Below are positions 55,401 to 61,900 of a stretch of DNA of 64,000 nt, one piece after another (positions within the stretch are counted from its first letter, which is position 1; the number at the start of each line of letters is the position of its first letter). The DNA comes from Symsagittifera roscoffensis (Eukaryota > Xenacoelomorpha > Acoela > Convolutidae). The notes below the pieces were generated by a model that searched no databases, was not told where the DNA came from, and was given only the letters and a program-made list of their open reading frames with translations. Where the stretch lies: NCBI RefSeq assembly GCF_963678635.1, contig NC_087070.1:5862539-5926538 (forward strand). The letters run 5' to 3'. Made by a program: the position numbers and the translations under genes.

Positions 55401-58208
55401 GTAAATTCTGTGCATGAAGCCAGTTTATTTGCTGCATAAAAATACTTGAAATCATGCACTTCAGACGGCAAAGCGATACAGCTGAAGACCTTCTCCGGCA
55501 AAATTCAATTTTAATTTTATATGAATTACATGTAATGAATCAATAAATCTTTACTCAAAGTTTGCTTTGAACGAATTGCTTGAAAAATCTGCGCGGACCA
55601 CTAGTAGTTCTTTCAACAGATTCTTGAAAGCGCATTCTCGAACTGTTTTTGAGATTCAGAGGTGCTCACTTTTATAACCTTTCCATGGAAATCGGAGTTA
55701 TATCTGACTACTCAGATTCCTTAACTGAAGAACAAGTTAAGAAACGCTTTCACGATATCAAAGACCGTTACATACATAACAACAATGAACTAACTCAAAA
55801 ATGAAACAGATTTTTGATTAACTATGAGCCCACGCAAAAACTTAATGGTGCCTTCGTCGAAGGCATCGAGGGTTCAAAAAATGGTAATAAAATTTTGAGT
55901 TTGAAACCAAGCTTCTAAATTCCGCGTGAGAGTATTGATGTTTTCTTTCTATTTTTCATGTCTCACTCAAATTAGTTGTGTGCTATACCATTATTCGTCC
56001 GACAGCTAAAAATCGTGGTTGTGCAAGACAAATCTTTTTATCTAAATGTCTCAAAAAAGTTCTGAACGAACAAAAAAAAATTTAAAAAAAAGCGATAAAA
56101 CCAGTTCATTCTGGTACTTTGAGAAAAATTTCGTTTGCAAATTTATTCAGCCAGGCAAACTAGGTCGGGTTCCTTTCTTACACAGTTTCATAGCTCAATA
56201 CAGATTTGCCTGGCTGTGTTCCTATTAAATGTTTGTTAAGAGTCCTTTCATTTTACGAACAAAAATTATGAATAAACATCTTTTTTTTTCTCTTACAAAA
56301 ACAAGAAGTATCATAGGGAAGACTGTAAAGTCGACATTAGACCCGTTGTCTCTCCTTTGAAACGATTTGGAGAAATAAGTTTCTTAATCTTTCTTCTTTC
56401 AAATGTTCTCTATCTGATTGTGGTCTTTTCGAATTTCTTAAACGAGTCCACATGATCAACAAAAAATTCTATAACTGGTAGACACCCAGACAATTTTGGA
56501 CCAAATTGAAGAAAAAAATTCAGCGGAAATAAAACGTAACTTCAAACGAAAACACTAAACCGTGGAAAAATCAGCACAAATCCAAATTGGTCGATATGCA
56601 TACAGTTATCAAAAACCTAGATCCGATATTTAGGCCGGGATCAACGAAAATTACATTTCGTTCACTAAGCCAAATAAATTAGAGCCGAAAATCAATAAGC
56701 CAACAAAAAAGATAAAATGCATTTTGGCAAGTAAAAACAATGATAGCGCGCAAAATGAATAGTCAACAAATCAAAAGTTAAGAACTTGAATTGTACTAAA
56801 ATAATTTAGTTTCGAAAAAAACTTGAGAAATAAAGAAGGAAAAAAGTTTTGAAAGAAAAGTTTTTGTGTGAAAAGTTTTCCATAAGTGTTCGAAACTGCC
56901 AATTCACTGCACAAACCAACAGCACTTCAGAACTCACCTTGTACAGTCTTGCGGCTATTCTCCTGAGTAGGAGAGGGAAGAGCGAGATGTCCTTGATAGC
57001 CCAGAGGGTGAGCTCCGGAGGAGTGAGTACCACGCTTGCTGTCTCCTCCCAACTTGTCAAGTCCAACAGGGGAATTTCATTATCACACATCTACAAATTA
57101 CAGGGGTCATATCACAATCGTGACTATTCACATGACTAAGAATGACAAATATGTCCAACATAACCATTTAATGATTACATAGCAAAAAGTCCTAAAGTAG
57201 ACACGTTATAAAGTAGACAACTTCCATATTAACCAATCAGAATCGAGAACACAAACCAAATTTAAAAAGTAAACTATTAGTTCTTATTTATTTCCTAAGT
57301 TTGCTTTCTGTTCTCGATTCTGATTGGTTAATATAGTATTTATCTACTTTTTGACCGGTATGAAGCAAAGGTTGTCTAATTTTTGACCGCACTCCCCCTT
57401 TAATCAAAAACTGGTTAAACCAATTATTTTTTCAAACAAGGATTGTTAAAATGATTTAACTATTAACCAATTGAGGATCTCTTTAAGTATTTCCCCCATA
57501 TGGCATTTAGTAGCGAATTGAGGGCCCTTTATAGAGCTAACGCAACGGTCAAGCATATGTGACCTCTGTACCCAGTAACGAATCACAGGGGGAGTACCAT
57601 AGGGGGATTAAGTAGATGTAAAATAATAATTATATTGATTTCGCACATTTGTTTTTTTAATCTCGATTGTGATTGGCTACTATACGACGTGTCTACTTTA
57701 TGATACGTCTACTAATGTAAACGGCTAATAAACATTTTATGGCATTCGACACTTCTAGCACGAGGGGTTCCCATGGTCGCTTTAATCGGAACACCGAATA
57801 TTGAAAACGATGAATTACTCTTAGATACTATTTGCAAAAACCCACTGAAATTGATTTCACCTAAAATGGGAAATCTTCCTTTCTTCACTATGGTTTGCAG
57901 AGTTGTCGAATTAGCGAGAATTTCTAGCACATCTATATTTTATTCAAAGGCGAACGAGTTCTACGAAAAGCGTTAAGTAAAATTTCAAGAAAACTTTCAA
58001 TCGTTGTTTTGGATATTATTTTGGAGTGTAGAAAAAAACTGTACCGCATGTCATTTTACCACTTGGCGTAAAATAAATCCAGAGATTGTTCTCACCTTCT
58101 GTATGATCTCGAGTATGAACACTTGTCTGTTCAGCAGAGTGGACACCATGTAAACTATAGAAAGAGCCACGCGGGGCAAAGGACGATAAGATCCATTATG
58201 ATCACTCA
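28239..58208 (-). CDS. Unrecognised multi-exon gene, 3' portion (561 residues visible)
   Basis: Eleven exons read 58,096-58,208; 56,938-57,090; 47,694-47,849; 42,727-42,886; 42,192-42,306; 40,973-41,107; 40,825-40,905; 39,753-40,023; 39,342-39,461; 36,440-36,661; 28,239-28,400. All ten joins keep frame across GT-AG introns and the product ends at TAA 28,239-28,241. The first visible exon needs two bases from an upstream exon, so the gene extends beyond 58,208. The protein looks largely helical and cytosolic, with no signal peptide seen, Leu/Ile-rich helices ([15 protein letters not shown]) and an acidic/Ser-Thr linker around [18 protein letters not shown] do not recognise the family and assign no function. 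Helical-repeat architecture is a guess. Confidence 0.75.
28782..31562 (+). mobile_element. Hairpin-ended family, body amplified six times in tandem (E6)
   Basis: Heads beginning TCCGACTTTCGATACAAAAG or TCCGACTTTCGATACGAAAG start at 28,782, 29,216, 29,643, 30,078, 30,513 and 30,947 (spacings 434, 427, 435, 435, 434). Each body carries AGTTATGGGGGTTTAAAGAT and ATTAACGCGCGATA. Only the last copy is followed by a right end: GGCAGTCGGAACATTCAGGG, then CTTCGCCCTGATACGAGCAG (31,420-31,453). A second right end follows near 31,510-31,562. GTTCCGACT at the left and AGTCGGAAC at the right are inverted subterminal repeats. No protein is encoded. The structure resembles Helentron-like non-autonomous elements, by inference. 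Confidence 0.75.
32255..32330 (-). mobile_element. Solo right end of the hairpin family, variant stem
   Basis: On the minus strand it reads GGTCGGAACATTCTGTGCTT, then GCTACTTGCGCAGTAACCGG and CTATTCTTG. The lead-in GTCGGAACATTC is shared with the array's right end, but the hairpin sequence differs (TGTGC...GCGCA type). No head is nearby on the correct side. Confidence 0.5.
32843..32920. repeat. Small palindrome centred on a 45-nt hairpin-family head
   Basis: The 45-nt module at 32,860-32,904 begins TTGTTCCGACCTTTTCG and ends TATGCGGG. It is flanked on the left by AAAAAACTAAAACAT and on the right by its inverse, ATGTTTTAGTTTTTT. The module is homologous to the heads of the 28.8 kb array. Confidence 0.7.
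32946..33607. repeat. Near-perfect palindrome, arms about 300 bp, 45-nt loop
   Basis: The left arm is 32,946-33,258 and the right arm 33,304-33,607. They are inverse copies apart from an extra stretch of about 10 bases in the left arm near 33,180 and a few substitutions. The loop, 33,259-33,303, is exactly a 45-nt module starting TTGTTCCGACCTTTTTG, the same module that centres the neighbouring smaller palindrome. A transcript across it would fold into a long hairpin. Confidence 0.9.
33920..34310 (-). mobile_element. tRNA-derived SINE-like composite, family A copy 1
   Basis: On the minus strand a pol III type A box (TGACTGAGTGGTTAGTGC, about 34,102-34,119) and B box (GGTTCGAGTCC, 34,055-34,065) sit in a head resembling a Leu/Ser-type tRNA. 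The tail side ends at ACAGAGGCTAAGCTGCGC near 33,925. Upstream of the head, a segment reaching GCGAGTTAGGTTAGAAAAAA near 34,265 is shared with other copies. It is a tRNA-derived repeat, not a functional tRNA: the stems do not pair and the spacing is off. Confidence 0.65.
35117..35275 (-). repeat. AACCG/AAACCGAA-rich low-complexity tract
   Basis: Irregular iterations of GAACCGAACC and AAAACCGAAC on the + strand. The minus strand gives a Phe/Leu/Gly-rich 88-residue frame (FGSVRFSVF and similar) that the simple repeat explains. Confidence 0.7.
36000..36040 (+). mobile_element. Solo right end of the hairpin family, TGTGCAA stem
   Basis: GTAGTTGGAATATTGTGCAA is followed by ATTGCACAGCAGCCGTCC. The stem TGTGCAA/TTGCACA is a perfect pair, and the sequence is the inverse-oriented counterpart of 36,755-36,815. 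Confidence 0.5.
36045..36425 (+). repeat. 30-bp minisatellite, about 13 copies
   Basis: The unit TTCTTAACAATGCTTTTAAT plus TCTAAATAA repeats with minor changes (TTATTTCTAAATAA variants). The array ends about 15 bases from the donor site of the exon at 36,440-36,661, so it occupies the very start of the last intron on the gene's strand. Confidence 0.9.
36440..36661 (-). CDS. Unrecognised gene, tenth visible exon
   Basis: The acceptor is TTTTTCTCTAG and the donor ATG before GTAAAC; phase 0 at both ends. It encodes 74 residues starting [20 protein letters not shown], through an acidic stretch ([11 protein letters not shown]), to [12 protein letters not shown]. No motif recognised. Confidence 0.8.
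36755..36815 (-). mobile_element. Solo right end of the hairpin family, TGTGC stem
   Basis: On the minus strand: GGTCGGAGCATTCTGTGCTA, then CTTGCACAGCAACCGGCTAT and CCTTGTT. The stem TGTGC/GCACA is intact. The flanking logic matches the array's right end, but the stem sequence differs completely from CAGGGC/GCCCTG. Confidence 0.55.
37590..37960 (-). mobile_element. tRNA-derived SINE-like composite, family A copy 2
   Basis: Same order as copy 1: ACAGAGGCCGAGCTGTGCTC, a body with GAACACGACAAAAAGCGGCT, then a minus-strand tRNA-like head (B box GGTTTGAGTCC at 37,718-37,728, A box-like GGCTGAGTGCTAAGTGC). Beyond it is the shared segment to TTGCGAGTTAGGTTAGAAG. It is diverged from copy 1 at many sites. 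Confidence 0.6.
39342..39461 (-). CDS. Unrecognised gene, ninth visible exon
   Basis: The acceptor is TTGTTGTTTCAG and the donor AAG before GTCAGA; phase 0 at both ends. It encodes 40 residues opening [20 protein letters not shown] and ending [10 protein letters not shown]. Basic and helical in appearance. Confidence 0.75.
39753..40023 (-). CDS. Unrecognised gene, eighth visible exon
   Basis: The acceptor is TTTTGTAG; the first base completes an arginine codon. The exon ends phase 0 at CAG before GTATTG. It encodes [20 protein letters not shown], then [17 protein letters not shown], followed by a Thr/acidic low-complexity linker ([20 protein letters not shown]). The aromatic [17 protein letters not shown] segment is the most distinctive signature in the protein and a good search query. 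Confidence 0.85.
40825..40905 (-). CDS. Unrecognised gene, seventh visible exon
   Basis: The acceptor is ATTTTGTAG and the donor CG before GTAAAT. It contributes 26 full codons, [20 protein letters not shown] then VCLIDV, plus split codons at each end. An alternative acceptor 18 bases later (TTTTTCCAG) breaks frame, so the upstream one was chosen. Confidence 0.8.
40973..41107 (-). CDS. Unrecognised gene, sixth visible exon
   Basis: The acceptor is AGCTTTTTCCAG and the donor AG before GTAAAA. It encodes [38 protein letters not shown] and on to YIGPFE. An alternative upstream acceptor (TTTTGTAG, 41,143) would add [11 protein letters not shown] but requires a phase the previous exon does not supply if that exon is read as annotated. 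Confidence 0.75.
41108..42191 (-). other. Intron carrying SINE-like copy B1
   Basis: SINE-like element at 41,130-41,559. The rest, 41,560-42,191, is AT-rich with no recognised content. Confidence 0.6.
41130..41559 (-). mobile_element. tRNA-derived SINE-like composite, family B copy 1
   Basis: The minus-strand head contains B box GGGTTCGAACC (41,336-41,346) and GAGACCCGCAATAAAATAAG just before it. The body side has GCCAATTATGAGTCTAC and CAGTCAATTTG. The other edge has GCAACTTAGGTTGGAAAAAA, then AAGCTTTGCTTGTGTAAA. That edge segment is shared with family A, although the tRNA-like heads differ. Confidence 0.6.
42192..42306 (-). CDS. Unrecognised gene, fifth visible exon (open in two frames)
   Basis: The acceptor is TTTTTTCGTTTAG and the donor CCG before GTAAGT. 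Splice phase with its neighbours selects the frame [38 protein letters not shown] second frame is also open ([20 protein letters not shown]...) and looks equally protein-like, but it would need a different partner phase on both sides. The exon is probably real; its frame is less certain. Confidence 0.6.
42727..42886 (-). CDS. Unrecognised gene, fourth visible exon
   Basis: The acceptor is TTTTGTGTTTAG; phase 0 start, phase 1 end before GTTTGG. It encodes [53 protein letters not shown]. The hydrophobic stretch [12 protein letters not shown] is too short and polar-flanked to call a membrane segment. Confidence 0.8.
43171..43420. mobile_element. hAT-like element, diverged
   Basis: It begins CAGTGGATTTAGGGGGGGGG; the interior has TTCGATCCCCTGCTAGCGGC and GAAAATTTGGTC, matching relatives in inverted arrangement. 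The right end near 43,400-43,420 (TAATCCCTTGCCCAGTG) is approximate and no target duplication is evident. Confidence 0.45.
43640..44050 (-). mobile_element. tRNA-derived SINE-like composite, family B copy 2
   Basis: The minus-strand head shows an A-box-like TAGCGTAGCGGTAGGG and B box GGGTCCGAACC (43,784-43,794). The body side has CAGTCAATTTGG and AACATGCCTCAATTTATAAA. The far edge is GCGACTTAGGTTGGAAAAAA, then AACACAAGCTTTGCTGCG. Confidence 0.6.
44045..44180 (+). repeat. C-rich low-complexity tract
   Basis: C-rich, G-poor + strand (CCCCCATCAACTCC, CGCCCCCCGCCACCCAACCC) reminiscent of the tract at 3,005-3,330. Non-coding. Confidence 0.6.
45571..45696 (+). repeat. 63-bp tandem duplication
   Basis: Two copies start TTTCAAGATCTCGTTAAATA at 45,571 and 45,634 and differ at only a few bases. 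The minus-strand frame across them repeats a motif for the same reason and is not evidence of a gene. Confidence 0.85.
45990..46215 (-). mobile_element. tRNA-derived SINE-like element, family A copy 3
   Basis: It starts ACACAGAGGCGAAGCTGCGC, then TTCGCAAGCACTTGCGAGAA. The minus-strand tRNA-like head has GGCTGAGTGGATAGTGCGTG (A box) but an eroded B box (GATTTTAATCC). An edge of another copy (GCGACTTAGGTTGGAAAAAA at about 46,478) follows before copy B3. Confidence 0.6.
46546..47075 (-). mobile_element. tRNA-derived SINE-like composite, family B copy 3 (most complete)
   Basis: It runs from ACACAGAGGCGAAGTTGCAC to ACACAAGCTTTGCTAGTGTA. The order is a GCGAAG-type edge, a body (GCCAATTATGAGTCTAC, CAGTCAATTTG), a minus-strand tRNA-like head with B box GGGTTCGAACG (about 46,820), then the shared CGACTTAGGTTAGGAAAAAA edge. 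It abuts the end of a preceding copy head-to-tail at 46,533-46,546. Confidence 0.65.
47190..47560. mobile_element. hAT-like non-autonomous element with perfect 8-bp target duplication
   Basis: It starts CAGTAGCGGATTTAGGGGGG and ends CCTAGGTATGCGCCTG. CTGCCAAT flanks both sides (47,182-47,189 and 47,561-47,568). The interior carries TTTGGCGCCAAA and GCGCGCGCC phrases in inverted order relative to the copy at 14,171. Confidence 0.85.
47694..47849 (-). CDS. Unrecognised gene, third visible exon
   Basis: The acceptor is TAGTTTTGTTTTAG and the donor ACG before GTAACC; phase 0 at both ends. It encodes [53 protein letters not shown] donor nine bases into the Arg-Asn region is possible but breaks the next join. 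Confidence 0.8.
48316..49205 (+). pseudogene. LINE ORF1 remnant (coiled-coil RNA-binding protein), frameshifted
   Basis: The first frame opens [20 protein letters not shown], has a coiled-coil-like stretch ([20 protein letters not shown]), then a segment like the RRM-type fold of LINE ORF1 proteins ([14 protein letters not shown]). Near a C run at about 48,649-48,656 the similarity moves to another frame ([20 protein letters not shown]), continuing to the stop at 49,203-49,205. Its role in the family is nucleic-acid binding in the retrotransposition particle. The break makes this copy non-functional. Confidence 0.75.
49325..52079 (+). pseudogene. LINE ORF2 remnant (AP endonuclease plus reverse transcriptase)
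   Basis: Endonuclease motifs in order: [36 protein letters not shown] and WGPADHF, where the usual catalytic SDH reads ADH. Reverse-transcriptase motifs: [51 protein letters not shown] and catalytic LFADDTS. A C-terminal region follows ([24 protein letters not shown]). Breaks are a frameshift at the A run 50,430-50,438, TAA at 50,572-50,574, TAA at 51,280-51,282 and a frameshift near 51,710. The domain order and [12 protein letters not shown] context place it in the CR1/jockey group. Confidence 0.85.
53331..53567 (-). pseudogene. BEL/Pao-type integrase C-terminal scrap
   Basis: The minus-strand frame ends with [20 protein letters not shown], the PPxxPHFGGxWERLV signature of the integrase core end in BEL/Pao-class LTR retrotransposons. 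Upstream residues ([20 protein letters not shown]) fit the helix before it. Beyond about 53,570 I cannot follow the domain; catalytic Asp residues and LTRs are not visible. It is an isolated decayed fragment. Confidence 0.7.
54930..55560 (+). pseudogene. Older LINE reverse-transcriptase remnant
   Basis: Across several frames it shows [14 protein letters not shown] (motif GSVLGPLLF), [10 protein letters not shown] split by a frame change near 55,012-55,040, then [16 protein letters not shown] (counterpart of [16 protein letters not shown]), [13 protein letters not shown] and YELHVMN. The order matches the C-terminal half of the LINE at 48.3 kb, but divergence is much greater. It probably belongs to a related family. 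Confidence 0.65.
56938..57090 (-). CDS. Unrecognised gene, second visible exon
   Basis: The acceptor is TGTAATTTGTAG and the donor AAG before GTGAGT; phase 0 at both ends. It encodes 51 residues: [51 protein letters not shown]. The ATG at the exon start is internal, because the previous exon joins it in frame. Confidence 0.85.
57091..58095 (-). other. Intron with a perfect 26-bp inverted repeat
   Basis: It contains an inverted-repeat element (57,226-57,334) and a related solo arm near 57,661-57,712 (CTCGATTGTGATTGGCTACT). The rest has no recognised content. Confidence 0.6.
57226..57334. mobile_element. Small MITE-like element, perfect 26-bp inverted repeats
   Basis: The left arm, 57,226-57,251 (ATATTAACCAATCAGAATCG...), is exactly inverted at 57,309-57,334. 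AAGTAGA-type sequence lies outside on both sides. CCAATCA/TGATTGG phrases with similar flanks recur near 57,661 and 34,900-34,985, suggesting a dispersed family. Confidence 0.7.
58096..58208 (-). CDS. Unrecognised gene, first visible exon
   Basis: The acceptor is TTTATTTTCAG; two bases complete a split codon, so an upstream exon exists outside the window or hidden in the repeats. It encodes [37 protein letters not shown], ending AAG before GTGAGA in phase 0. The codon use and splice sites are good. Confidence 0.8.
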
Positions 58209-58719
58209 CTGAAAATAAAACGGAAGACAAAATAAATAAAGCGAGACCTGGTAAGTAAATAAACCAACGACTAAAAAACATCATATTCCAGAGTCAAAAT
58301 GTTATACTTTCCCAAAACCTTTCATACAAAATCAAAATCTGGAAGTTAACTTTTCACATTTTCGTAAAATTCAGTAACAAAATCAAACAAAAAATAACAC
58401 AGAATATAAGCAAGAGAAAAAAATATATAATAGAAAAAAAGACTACTTAAAGTAAGCTTTGTACAAAAACGATGAAGTCGACAGTAACAATGACCGAATT
58501 ATATTTTTTTCTAAGCTGGAAGTACCTGCTTGATATTCTGTGAATTTGTTATACTGATGCGGGATGAAATGGGTAGTTACAACAATTGGACTTTGCAGAA
58601 AACCTCAGTTGTTTTCCCAAGGACAACATTTTCCTTAGAAAAAATTAACGAGCCGGGGCTTCTGCAGGAAAAATTCTCGCCACAGATTTTTCTCCATTGA
58701 ACCCTTCATCTCAGATTTG

Positions 58720-58966
58720 ATAGGGTAGCTTTTTAGGAAAAGTCAAAACAATTCTAAAAACGGTCAACAACAGTTCAAAAACTTGTCTTTCCGAAATCAA
58801 ACTTAACTTTCCGCAAAAAGTAGGTAGTGACCGTTTAAGCAGAGAAGATTCTTAAAACGCACGGTATTTTCGAGTAAAGTGGCAGCTTTTGTAGGTAGGT
58901 TTTAAAAAATCTGATATTTCGTAAAAACCTGAATAACAGAATTGGCAGGATAGCTTTCGAGAAATG
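58720..58966 (+). repeat. Diverged partial unit preceding the satellite
   Basis: AGGGTAGCTTTTTAGGAAAA, CGGTCAACAACAGTTC and TTGTCTTTCCGAAATC line up with AGGATAGCTTTCGAGAAATG, CTGTCAACAAATC and CTAACTTTTCCGAG at the start of the array. This implies an older short repeat from which the long unit grew. Confidence 0.5.
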
Positions 58967-61900
58967 ACAAAAAAGTTTCCAAAATCTGTCAACAAATCAA
59001 AAATCTAACTTTTCCGAGAATTATAGTTTTTTGAGTAAAAAACTTCGACCTACCCCGTCAGTAGACCCTGTTATTTCGATTGCACCCAAAAACAAAGATT
59101 AGAGAATGTGTTGAGGGAACGAAAAAAAATTCTAGAATTTGGGTCAAAACTTCCCCAGCAAACACTTTCGAAAACCGCAGAGTGGAAAAAAAAATAAAAA
59201 TAGGTTGAGATTTACGCAGGTGCATAGAGAAGCAACCTATCTTTTGTAGGCTTTTGTAGGTATCTTTCCAAGGATAACCGTTTTTTGAAAATCGGAGAGG
59301 ATTTTTTTGAGAAAAACTAAAAACGATAGAAAAAACTCAATTCTATACATCTTCATAATACCGGTTTTTATCAAACAGGAATTCCACAAAATAAACAAAG
59401 CCAGATATTTGAATTTCAAATAAGCAACGGAACAGAAAACGAAGCAGAAACAAAGCCGACAATATTTGAGCAAAAACCAGTTGCGCCGTCAAGTATAATG
59501 AAGGAAAAAAGAAAAGTCTCAGAAAACAAAAGTTGAGAGTCACCAAGACGGTCAAAAACAATTTTAAATTTTTAAGCAAAAACCAGTTGCGTCGTCAAGT
59601 ATAATGAAGGAAAAAAGAAAAGTCTCAGAAAACAAAAGTTGAGAGTCACCAAGACGGTCAAAAACAATTTTAAATTTTTAATCAAAAATTTGATTTTTCA
59701 AGCGACACAAATCAAAGTAACTAAGACGATAATTAAGATTTTAAGCGAAACGAAAACAAATACATTATACAATAAGGCTAAGAATTTTGTAAATAATAGT
59801 AATCCACTTGCATCTACGACAAAAACTGCTGACCACAGAAGAAAATTCCACAGAGCCGACAAATATATTTATATGAAAAAGTAAAATGAAAAAGTTCAAA
59901 AGCTTCCAAAAAACTTTAACAAAAATTCTTGGACCGGTATTATTTGCACACAAAAAAGTTTCCAAAATCTGTCAACAAATCAAAAATCTAACTTTTCCGA
60001 GAATTATAGTTTTTTGAGTAAAAAACTTCGACCTACCCCGTCAGTAGACCCTGTTATTTCGATTGCACCCAAAAACACAGATTAGAGAATGTGTTGAGGG
60101 AACGAAAAAAAATTCTAGAATTTGGGTCAAAACTTCCCCAGCAAACACTTTCGAAAACCGCAGAGTGGAAAAAAAATAAAAATAGGTTGAGATTTACGCA
60201 GGTGCATAGAGAAGCAACCTATCTTTTGTAGGCTTTTGTAGGTATCTTTCCAAGGATAACCGTTTTTTGAAAATCGGAGTGGATTTTTTTGAGAAAAACT
60301 AAAAACGATAGAAAAAACTCAATTCTATACATCTTCATAATACCGGTTTTTATCAAACAGGAATTCCACAAAATAAACAAAGCCAGATATTTGAATTTCA
60401 AATAAGCAACGGAACAGAAAACGAAGCAGAAACAAAGCCGACAATATTTGAGCAAAAACCAGTTGCGCCGTCAAGTATAATGAAGGAAAAAAGAGAAGTC
60501 TCAGAAAACAAAAGTTGAGAGTCACCAAGACGGTCAAAAACAATTTTAAATTTTTAAGCAAAAACCAGTTGCGTCGTCAAGTATAATGAAGGAAAAAAGA
60601 AAAGTCTCAGAAAACAAAAGTTGAGAGTCACCAAGACGGTCAAAAACAATTTTAAATTTTTAATCAAAAATTTGATTTTTCAAGCGACACAAATCAAAGT
60701 AACTAAGACGATAATTAAGATTTTAAGCGAAACGAAAACAAATACATTATACAATAAGGCTAAGAATTTTGTAAATAATAGTAATCCACTTGCATCTACG
60801 ACAAAAACTGCTGACCACAGAAGAAAATTCCACAGAGCCGACAAATATATTTATATGAAAAAGTAAAATGAAAAAGTTCAAAAGCTTCCAAAAAACTTTA
60901 ACAAAAATTCTTGGACCGGTATTATTTGCACACAAAAAAGTTTCCAAAATCTGTCAACAAATCAAAAATCTAACTTTTCCGAGAATTATTGTTTTTTGAG
61001 TAAAAAAACTTCGACCTACCCCGTCAGTAGACCCTGTTATTTCGATTGCACCCAAAAACACAGATTAGAGAATGTGTTGAGGGAACGAAAAAAAATTCTA
61101 GAATTTGGGTCAAAACTTCCCCAGCAAACACTTTCGAAAACCGCAGAGTGGAAAAAAAATAAAAATAGGTTGAGATTTACGCAGGTGCATAGAGAAGCAA
61201 CCTATCTTTTGTAGGCTTTTGTAGGTATCTTTCCAAGGATAACCGTTTTTTGAAAATCGGAGAGGATTTTTTTGAGAAAAACTAAAAACGATAGAAAAAA
61301 CTCAATTCTATACATCTTCATAATACCGGTTTTTATCAAACAGGAATTCCACAAAATAAACAAAGCCAGATATTTGAATTTCAAATAAGCAACGGAACAG
61401 AAAACGAAGCAGAAACAAAGCCGACAATATTTGAGCAAAAACCAGTTGCGCCGTCAAGTATAATGAAGGAAAAAAGAAAAGTCTCAGAAAACAAAAGTTG
61501 AGAGTCACCAAGACGGTCAAAAACAATTTTAAATTTTTAAGCAAAAACCAGTTGCGTCGTCAAGTATAATGAAGGAAAAAAGAAAAGTCTCAGAAAACAA
61601 AAGTTGAGAGTCACCAAGACGGTCAAAAACAATTTTAAATTTTTAATCAAAAATTTGATTTTTCAAGCGACACAAATCAAAGTAACTAAGACGATAATTA
61701 AGATTTTAAGCGAAACGAAAACAAATACATTATACAATAAGGCTAAGAATTTTGTAAATAATAGTAATCCACTTGCATCTACGACAAAAACTGCTGACCA
61801 CAGAAGAAAATTCCACAGAGCCGACAAATATATTTATATGAAAAAGTAAAATGAAAAAGTTCAAAAGCTTCCAAAAAACTTTAACAAAAATTCTTGGACC

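Larger units (their letters stand above)
47850..56937 (-). other. 9-kb intron hosting LINE and other retroelement remains
   Basis: It contains the LINE (48,316-52,356, opposite strand to the host gene), an integrase scrap (53,331-53,567) and an older reverse-transcriptase remnant (54,930-55,560). The intervals 52,357-53,330, 53,568-54,929 and 55,561-56,937 show no recognised features. No exon is required by phase here. Confidence 0.6.
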
